From assembly GCA_039096225.1 (NCBI GenBank), contig JBBPEB010000003.1:391001-455000 (forward strand): 64,000 nucleotides of DNA. Direction: 5' to 3'. The DNA comes from Blastocystis sp. Blastoise. Its lineage: Eukaryota; Sar; Bigyra; Opalinata; Blastocystidae. Positions 47,418 through 64,000 of the stretch are shown here, piece by piece. The notes beneath the pieces are model-generated. The model saw nothing but the letters and a program-made list of their open reading frames with translations, was not told the origin of the DNA and did no database searches. A program made the translations under genes and the position numbers. Positions within the stretch are counted from its first letter, which is position 1. The number at the start of each line of letters is the position of its first letter.

Positions 47418-47718
47418 TTATTATTTATGTTATTACATTTAATACTATATTATATTCTATTATTTAAAGATAAAGCTGTATTCATATATATTATATATAT
47501 ATATATATAGTAAGTATATGAAAGAGAATACCTTTGAAGCGGAAATGGATCTCTGGAGATATTTAGCAGCCGATTGCGGAGTTGTCCTCTCTCCTGGTCG
47601 TTGCTTTTTCTCTGAAGCCCCTGGTTGGTATAGAATTGTTTTCACTATTAATACTCCTGAAGTGACAATGATTGGCTTAAACCGTATGATGGAAGGTCTT
47701 AATAAACTCGAGTTATAA
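46013..47718 (+). CDS. ACC-synthase-like class I aminotransferase, 5' end uncertain
   Basis: The exons encode a fold type I PLP enzyme. Motifs in order: GRTYLVESVAKFL, TCGSAAAMELLACCV with the cofactor-binding small residues, YTNPANPMGVTY (the TNPxNPxG motif), FSDEVYALS, and WGLSKDFGLSGFR with the Schiff-base lysine. The C-terminus has GVVLSPGRCFFSEAPGWYRI, containing the carboxylate-binding arginine. This set is closest to animal and fungal ACCS-like proteins and plant ACC synthase. Substrate cannot be told from sequence. The first in-frame ATG in the main exon is at 46121, which leaves a shortened N-terminus. Upstream exons are likely but not resolved. Confidence 0.75.
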
Positions 47719-48372
47719 TTATATATATATATATTCTTTATTATAGTATAATACAATTATATATATTAACGTCTAAAATTCAAAAAAATAGCGTTTTTAA
47801 ACTATGAATTTTTAATTGTTGTATTGTTTTAAAATTATGCTCAATATATATAATATTAATTATAACATATTATATAATTAAATTAAAATGTAGAAATAAT
47901 TGGACAAATGAACTCATAAAAAAATATTTTAATAATTTTAAAATGTTTAATATATAAATGGTGTTTTATTAAGACAATATAATAGTGTATACATTAATGA
48001 ATATATACCTGCTATTTAATAATAATATATAAGAAAAGATACGGGATACTAAAAAATAGGATATTTATAATTAATAATATTTGTTTATTTCATATAATAG
48101 TATCAGATGATACTCAAAAAAATCATATATATATATACATAACAAAAAAATAATAATAAAAATAAATATATAACTATTGAATTATAAGGATAGAAAATAT
48201 TTTGATTTAATAAATTATTTAATAATTAAAAATAAATAATTATTCTTATTAAAAAATAAATTTAATATATAATAAAAAAATCAAAAAATAATATTTAAAA
48301 AATAAATATATAAATATATAAATATAATGAGAAATGAAATCATAATAAATTAATAAAAGAATAGTATATAAT
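47719..48372. other. Spacer to right-arm junction
   Basis: Convergent 3' region of the aminotransferase and the right-arm TAF1. Homology to the left arm begins near 48,075. Nothing else is visible. Confidence 0.6.
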
Positions 48373-54444
<6,072 letters not shown>

Positions 54445-54900
54445 CTCTATTTATTCTTTTCCTATTTCTATTATTCTTATTCTATTCTTATTCTATTCTT
54501 TAGCCTTATCTTTTATCTTTCTATCTATTAGCTTCTATCTATCCAACACAATTTTTATTTATTTATTTTTTAGAATTATACCCGCTATTAACAACTTTTC
54601 TCTCGGTATTATTCAAAAAATTATCATGGGAACAAAATTTTTTTATTATTTTTATTATATTTCTATATATTTAAATCAATGACTCAATATACTTTGTATT
54701 TTATTTCTTATTTCATTTATTACATTATTTGATAAAATTTAGATTCATTAAAATCACTTTAATTGTTATAGTTTCAATTCTTTTTTTATTTTTATATTCT
54801 AATTCACTTCAAAAGAAAGATGAAACTGTAAATAGCTTTTATATTTGATTTTAAATATTTTTATATTCTATTTGTTATAAATATTTAGTTACATGTTGTC
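54445..54900. other. Region between right-arm TAF1 and fucosyltransferase copy 3
   Basis: Matches the left arm on both sides of a short unique block (about 54,613-54,680) that replaces the 1.8-kb insertion. It carries the divergent upstream regions of TAF1 and the fucosyltransferase-like gene. Confidence 0.6.
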
Positions 54901-56730
<1,830 letters not shown>

Positions 56731-57296
56731 TTCATCTATTACTTGATTATCTATTACATCATTTGTAAATTATTATTATACATATAATTTTTTATCTTAT
56801 ATAATAATAAAAATATATTGTCTTTTATTTATTTATATTATTCATCCTGTATCTTTAGTTTTTCATTATTTATATTTCATTTTCTTTCATTTTTGTTTTC
56901 AAATATATTTATAGTATTAATATAGTATAGTTTTATTTTTATATAGCTTATAAAACATTTTTTTATATATTGTCTATGGTCATTATAGTATATATATAAT
57001 ATTATTATTTAATCAATTTATATCTAAATCAAACATAAGTGTCATTTAAAAGCAATTTATTGCTTAAAGAAATAATCTAAATGAATTTTTTTTTTTCCTA
57101 AAAGAAAATATCATGTATGTATAATAATATTGCTATGAAGACATCATATTCTATAATAAATATTTTTATTCGATTTATAAAATAATTTTTTTAACAAAAT
57201 CGAAAAATAAAATATAAAAATATTAATTTTAGAAAAAATTATATATTTTTATTTTCTTTTCTTTCTTTAAAAACGTTTCATTCTGTTTTTAAACGC

Positions 57297-57546
57297 ATGA
57301 TTTCTATGTCATCAAGAAATTTATCAACTACACATGCTATTAATATGATAAAAAAATCAAGAGCTATTGTTTTCGATATCGATCATACTGTAGCTTCTTT
57401 CGATGGAGTTCAAACTCTTGCTAAAATGACCAACAAACTCAATGAAGTTTATACTCTCATGATGGAGTATTTTTAATGAATATCATTCTATTTCTCATTT
57501 TATTTTTCTAGTATTGTTGTTAAACGAAATGTTCTAGAAGATTATT
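57297..57546 (+). pseudogene. Truncated phosphoserine phosphatase copy
   Basis: The first coding block matches the intact left copy almost base for base from MISMSSRNLS to NEVYTLMM, including HAD motif I. It then has a 45-nt intron (57467-57511, GTATTT to TTCTAG) that the left copy lacks, continues with IVVKRNVLEDY, and breaks off at the arm edge. Motifs II-IV are absent, so it cannot code for an active enzyme. Confidence 0.9.
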
Positions 57547-57937
57547 TTACATAAATATAAACTGTAAGTATCTAACATATCATATATGTGTTTATAATAG
57601 TCTATTTACTTCCTTAAAAAATGTAAAATAAAGACTATCATATTGTGTTTCATAGATTTTTGGATTATATATATATAAACGATTGTATTTATGATTTGAG
57701 AAATTTAATTGAATATTGAATGACTGCGCATATATATATATAACTGATTCTAAAGAGACAAAAAGTAACTAACAATAAAAAAAAATGAGAAATGATTTTA
57801 GTAAATTGGATGCTGATCTTTTTGAATTTCTAATAAACATTGTTTCTCTAAACATTCTAAACTCTATATATATACATTGCTCAATAAATAATTGTTTGCT
57901 GTTGATAGTAAAACAAAAAAAAAACTAATTATGAAAA
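57547..57937. other. Right-arm outer junction and tafazzin 3' region
   Basis: Unique AT-rich DNA beyond the duplication edge. It contains no further phosphatase exons and no recognisable feature. Confidence 0.5.
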
Positions 57938-59885
<1,948 letters not shown>

Positions 59886-60053
59886 AAATCAAGATAATAG
59901 TCTATTCAGATATTGAAGTAATATGACAATTTATGGCGTTCATATTCTATACCATTTTCATCACAGTATTTTTGTATTACGTCTTTTAGAACATGATTCT
60001 ATTTTGCATTCTTTTTTTATTCCTTGTTGGGTATTCATATTCCATGATGACTA

Positions 60054-61479
60054 CAATCAGTGCCAAAACCTGACAACCCTTATCGTTTTCAATAGTTACG
60101 GGGAATTTTTTGACGCGGTTTTTTTTGTTTGAATTGTAATAACATGTAGAATATATTCTAGAAATTTCTAGAATATATAATTAGTGGTTTTGGAAAAACA
60201 GAAATTTTAATTGGAACACAATTACTCTGAGACCTTTTTTAACCCTTTAAAAATAGTTTTATTCTTTAAAAATAAGTTGTGTATGGGTAAATACGTCGTT
60301 ATAACTGAAAGAGAGTTTAGAAAGATGATAAGAGACGGGTACACGGATGAACAGATTGCCATTCATTTTCATTGTTCGCTTAGAACTGTTGCCCGTAGAA
60401 GGTCCCAATACAATATGTCCAAGTCAACTAAGAAAGGTGGAAGACCACAAGTTTTAACTCCTTCTAATTTACGAGAAATCAATAATATTGTCCCAAAAAG
60501 CTCTGAGAACTCTAGCGTTTTATTGGATATCTTCCAAAAGAAAACCGGTACTCATGTCTCAAAAAGGTCCTTTATTAGAGGACTCCATGCTGTTGGTTAC
60601 GTCGCCAAAAAGAAGCTTCATAAACCACTCATATCGGAGAAAAATAGAAAAGTCCGATTGGATTGGTGTTTAAAATACCGAAATATGCCAATAAGTTTCT
60701 GGGAAAACGTCCTCTGGTCTGACGAGTGTTCTATTAGAACACATCAATCAACCTTTCAAGAATACTATTGGAAGAAACCTGGTTCTCCAAATAAGCCGTC
60801 AGAAATCATTCCAACCATGAAAAACGATGGAAAATCGATTATGATTTGGGGATGTATGACGCAACATGGTGCTGGTCAAATGGAGGTCCTTGATGGTCAT
60901 GTGACATCATTAAAGTATGGAGAAACTCTTGGTCGAACTCTTCCGTCAACCGTGGAAAAATTGCAAATTGACCCCAAAACTATGGTATTCCAACAGGATA
61001 ATGCTCCTATTCACAAGTCAAAAAAGATGAATAGTTTCTTTAAAACTGCTCAACTTACAGTGATTGATTGGCCTCCACAGTCCCCAGACCTTAATCCCAT
61101 TGAACATCTTTGGGTCTATATTAAAAGAAGATTACAAAGAAATTCCCATTGCGGATATACTTTGAGTCAACTAAAGGTCGAAGTTGACAAGATATGGAGG
61201 TCAATACCTGTAAATGTATGTGAAAGGCTTGTTTTATCAATGCCGAAAAGAATTGAGGCAGTAATAGCCAATAATGGTGGATTTACAAGATATTAATATT
61301 TGTGTTTCAATTCAAAAAAATGGTTTTTTAAATTTTTTTCCATGACGCTTATTTGTTTTGTTTCCCTGTTTTAATAGTCAATACAACCTTTGATGACAAA
61401 TGACTTAATAAAAAAAAAACAAAGAAAAACTCGCCAGTTTAAAAAAAAAACCGAGGTTGTCAGGTTTTGGCACTGATTG
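60054..61479 (+). mobile_element. Intact Tc1/mariner transposon
   Basis: Both ends carry the same 25-bp terminal inverted repeat, starting CAATCAGTGCC and running through AAAACCTGACAACC, and each is flanked by TA (60052-60053 and 61480-61481), the expected target duplication. The element is 1,426 bp and contains one full transposase gene. The inverted repeats are identical over this length, which points to recent movement. Its base composition is clearly less AT-rich than the host. Confidence 0.95.
60283..61296 (+). CDS. Tc1-type transposase (DD34E)
   Basis: 337 codons from the ATG in GKYVVITEREFRKM. The N-terminal part has helix-turn-helix segments (EQIAIHFHCSLRTVARRR) and a GRP AT-hook-like linker (KKGGRPQVL). 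The catalytic triad is D in LWSDECS, D in VFQQDNAPIH and E in LNPIEHLW, with 34 residues between the second D and the E, as in the Tc1 family. There are no stops or frameshifts, so the enzyme may be active. An in-frame extension upstream to 60,211 lacks an ATG. Confidence 0.95.
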   Translation: MGKYVVITEREFRKMIRDGYTDEQIAIHFHCSLRTVARRRSQYNMSKSTKKGGRPQVLTPSNLREINNIVPKSSENSSVLLDIFQKKTGTHVSKRSFIRGLHAVGYVAKKKLHKPLISEKNRKVRLDWCLKYRNMPISFWENVLWSDECSIRTHQSTFQEYYWKKPGSPNKPSEIIPTMKNDGKSIMIWGCMTQHGAGQMEVLDGHVTSLKYGETLGRTLPSTVEKLQIDPKTMVFQQDNAPIHKSKKMNSFFKTAQLTVIDWPPQSPDLNPIEHLWVYIKRRLQRNSHCGYTLSQLKVEVDKIWRSIPVNVCERLVLSMPKRIEAVIANNGGFTRY

Positions 61480-61662
61480 TATTTTCTTCCGTTTTCTAGA
61501 AAAAGAATTATTTAATGTATAGTGATTTCTTGATATTAATTTAATTCATGGATGAAAGTTTTAAAAGTCATAGTTATCATAAAAACTAATGTTCATTAGT
61601 TATGCTTATACATAAAAAGAAACCAAAAGAGAAAATTCTTTGTTTTACTTTTTACATTTAAC

Positions 61663-63335
61663 ATGAAGTTTATATTTGTTTTAGTATTCATTTTTACATT
61701 TGCATTTGCAAATGTTGACTCTATTGAGGGAGGCAAGAAGGTTTTAGTTATCACCAGTGATAATTCTGCTGAAGCTACTTATTCTATCTATTTTGATGGC
61801 TTAAGAAAGAAAGGATTTGATCTTAAAATTGCTTTAGAGAATAAAAAAGTTACTTTTTCTAAATATGGAAAATTCCTTTATGATCAAGTTATTATATTTG
61901 CTCCTGAATCTGAACAATTATGTAATATAAGTGCTGAAGACTTCAGAAAGTTCTTTGAACATGGAGGTGATGTTGTATTAGCTCTTAGTAATAATCCCTC
62001 GAAGCTTGTTCGTACTGTTGCTGGTGATTTTGGTGTTGATATTGAAGAGAATGGTTCTAAAGTTATAGATCATTTTAATTATGCCACTACGTCTGATAAT
62101 CTTGATCATCAATTAGTTTACACTACACAAATTGCTAATATTAAGCCTCTTGTAGGTAAAATACAAGATTCTAGTCGTGTTTATTATAAAGGTACTGGAT
62201 TAGTTGTTATTGATAATATTTTTATGATTAATACTCTTGTTGGTGAACAATCTACATATTCTGTTAATAACAATAGTGAAATTACCGTATGTTTTTATTT
62301 CAAATTAATTTTATTTTTAAAAATAATTTTGTTTATTTAATAATTATATAAATATATAGTCTACGGGTAAGGATACAGTGATGGTTGTTTCTGTTCAAGG
62401 ACGTAATAATGCTCGTGTTTCTCTTTTTGGTAGTATAGAAATGTTTAGTAATCAATATTCTTTCTTTGTCGATAGTATAAATGCTGCTTTTGTGAAACAT
62501 GTTACTTTCTGGACCTTCCGTCAACGTGGTATTCTTCGTTATCATGATGTCAGTCATAAACATGTAGATAATACGCCTTTAGAAATCATGCTTAAAAATC
62601 ATCAACGACCTAATCTACCTATCTCTCAGTATAATTCTATTTATAGTCTAGTTTTTTATTATTATTTATATGATTATTATTTTTTCTATTTTATTTTTAT
62701 AAATTTTATTTTAATTTTATTTTGTCTATTTTATTTTAATTTTATTTTGTCTATTTTATTTTTCTTGCGATGATGAAATAAGCACATATGTATGATCTCC
62801 GTGATTCTACTGCTTATGCCAAAGAACCCAAAATTTTGGTCTCTTAGGGCAAGAATTTTAATCTATTTTTTTTCTATTTTTTTTACGATTTGATTTTGTG
62901 ATCATTATATATAATAAAATAATATAGTATATATAAAGAAAATTGAAATTGATGAAAGTTTAAAAGGGATATATTTATTATTATATAATAAATATAAATG
63001 ATAACCTATTCATACTGCCTGATTCATTTTCTTATATATATATATATATTTGTGTATATAATATAAAGACAATAGAAATATGACGATAATTATTTGATGA
63101 CGCTAAATAATGATAGTATAATTCATACTGTCTGATTTCTTTTTGTCTTATATTATGTATAGTATTATTATATAAATGAATAGATGCGATGATGAAATAA
63201 GCACATATGTATGATCTTTATGATTCTACTGCTTATGCCAAAGAACCCAAAATTTTGGTCTCTTAGGGCTTCTATTCATAATTTTTATTGATTTTATTAT
63301 TATTATGATTTTGAATTTTTAAAATTTTATTTTAT

Positions 63336-63416
<81 letters not shown>

Positions 63417-63972
63417 TCTCATTATCCTGAGCCTGAAGTAGCTCCAAATAATGTAGTTTATCGTGTTAAGGATGATGTTGAATATGATATAGAGATTGAT
63501 GAATATTCTCACGGTAATTGGAAAGGATATAATGCTACAGATATTCAATTAGAATTTAGAATGCTTGATCCTTATGTACGTATTAACTTAGAAGGTGAAA
63601 ATGGTCATTATCATGCTCAGTTTAAAATACCTGATGTTTATGGTATTTATAAATTCCGTGTTATGTATAGACGTTTGGGATATAGTGTAATTGAAAGTAA
63701 TACACAAGTTAGTGTACGTCCTTTCCGTCATAATGAATTCCCTAGATTTATTAGAGCTGCCTTCCCTTATTATACTAGGTATATTTATATTTTATTATAT
63801 ATTTATTTGTTTTATATTATATATTTATTTATTTTATATTTGATTTTTATATCTATTTGTTTTGTATTTATTTTATATATTTATTTGTTTTATATTTATT
63901 TTATATATTTATAGTGTATTTACTGTCATGGCTGGCTTTATTGTACTCGTTGCGTTATTCATTTTCTTATAA
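61663..63972 (+). CDS. WBP1: OST48/Wbp1 subunit of oligosaccharyltransferase
   Basis: The start at 61663 gives a signal peptide (MKFIFVLVFIFTFAFANVDS), then KKVLVITSDNSAEATYSIYF, DQVIIFAPESEQL and FFEHGGDVVLALSN of the N-terminal GIFT-like domain. Later exons carry MVVSVQGRNNARVSLFGSIE and MFSNQ, TDIQLEFRMLDPYVRI, KIPDVYGIYKFRVMYRRLGY, TQVSVRPFRHNEFPRFI and a C-terminal membrane segment. It belongs to the complex that N-glycosylates nascent chains in the ER. The protein stops inside the membrane segment (VLVALFIFL), so the short cytosolic lysine tail of animal and yeast forms is missing. Its second intron (62651-63431, 781 nt) is by far the longest here and holds candidate ncRNAs. Confidence 0.9.
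62762..62855 (+). ncRNA. Structured intronic element E1, copy a
   Basis: A 94-nt island closed by a perfect 7-bp stem (TTCTTGC / GCAAGAA). The inside, from CGATGATGAAATAAGCAC to TTAGGGC, is nearly identical to copy b. Inner pairings include ATAAGCA/TGCTTAT and the palindrome CCAAAATTTTGG. It begins with a box C-like ATGATGA but has no CTGA before the closing stem, so its class is open. Confidence 0.5.
62938..63031 (+). ncRNA. Box C/D snoRNA-like element, copy 1
   Basis: Box C TGATGA at 62950-62955 and box D CTGA at 63019-63022. The outer stem pairs GAAAAT and GAA (62938-62947, one bulge) with TTCATTTTC (63023-63031). The guide-like stretch before box D is ATTCATACTGC. A TGATAA at 62999-63004 could be box C'. 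Host-intron location is usual for such RNAs. The target is unknown. Confidence 0.55.
63066..63149 (+). ncRNA. Box C/D snoRNA-like element, copy 2
   Basis: Box C variant TGACGA (63081-63086), a second TGATGA at 63095, and box D CTGA at 63132-63135. The outer stem pairs AAGACAATAGAAA (66-78) with TTTCTTTTTGTCTT (136-149), with one mismatch and one bulge. The stretch before box D, ATTCATACTGT, matches copy 1 over ten bases, so both may guide the same site. Confidence 0.5.
63176..63279 (+). ncRNA. Structured intronic element E1, copy b
   Basis: The same core as copy a, with three clustered base changes in the loop (CCG to TTA), but closed by a different perfect 9-bp stem (ATGAATAGA / TCTATTCAT). 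The stem sequence is unrelated to that of copy a, so pairing and not sequence is kept. Confidence 0.5.
63340..63412. repeat. (AT)n microsatellite at the 3' end of the long OST48 intron
   Basis: Pure dinucleotide run. The acceptor used is probably the TGAG shortly after it, which joins in frame. Confidence 0.85.
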
Positions 63973-64000
63973 ACTAAATATTGTTTGTAATGTATAGTAG

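Noticed and set aside
62770-62850. E1 as a small coding exon (reads MYDLRDSTAYAKEPK)
   Set aside because: The frame ends in a stop and does not join OST48 exons in frame; the two different but paired stems argue for RNA.
62762-62855. E1 as a hammerhead ribozyme (TGATGA present)
   Set aside because: The invariant C before TGATGA and the GAAA box in the right place are missing.

Overview
The window is eukaryotic nuclear DNA. It is extremely AT-rich and intron-dense. Coding exons sit in introns that are mostly simple repeats: (AT)n, (TAA)n or mixtures, usually starting GTATAT and ending ATATAG. Long Asn tracts, WAVE-complex Abi, TAF1, the 9-1-1 clamp, OST48 and tafazzin fit an AT-extreme early-diverging fungus (anaerobic gut fungi are the obvious comparison) or an amoebozoan. 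The sequence alone does not settle which.

Left third (1-20 kb). A 7SL/SRP RNA gene lies at the left edge, then an unrecognised multi-exon gene, a GET4 homologue, a winged-helix-like gene, an FG nucleoporin of the Nup58 type, an AAMP/SQT1 WD40 gene with odd AT tracts in its exons, RAD1, an Abi-family gene and a fucosyltransferase-like type II membrane gene.

Middle (20-31 kb). A 521-bp palindromic MITE with TA target sites, a gene joining a RING-like zinc cluster to a DCD domain, a TPR gene, an Asn-rich unknown gene and a decayed coiled-coil fragment.

Right half (31.8-57.5 kb). A large inverted duplication: left arm about 31,797-42,445, right arm about 48,075-57,546, around a unique 5.6-kb spacer. 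Each arm carries TAF1, a fucosyltransferase-like gene and phosphoserine phosphatase (whole on the left, truncated on the right). The spacer holds pICln, a coiled-coil gene and an ACC-synthase-like aminotransferase. The arms are nearly identical in exons yet differ by six introns (five only in the right arm, one only in the left), by a 1.8-kb insertion, and by microsatellite length. The right fucosyltransferase copy has lost its start codon and looks converted by a sequence like the 18-20 kb paralogue.

Right edge (57.9-64 kb). Tafazzin and OST48 are divergent, with an intact Tc1/mariner element (TA target site, DD34E transposase) between them. The long OST48 intron carries two box C/D snoRNA-like elements and two copies of another structured element whose closing stems differ in sequence but both pair.

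Most promising signals: intron turnover between near-identical duplicates, AT tracts without normal splice sites in the WD40 gene, and the intronic ncRNA cluster.
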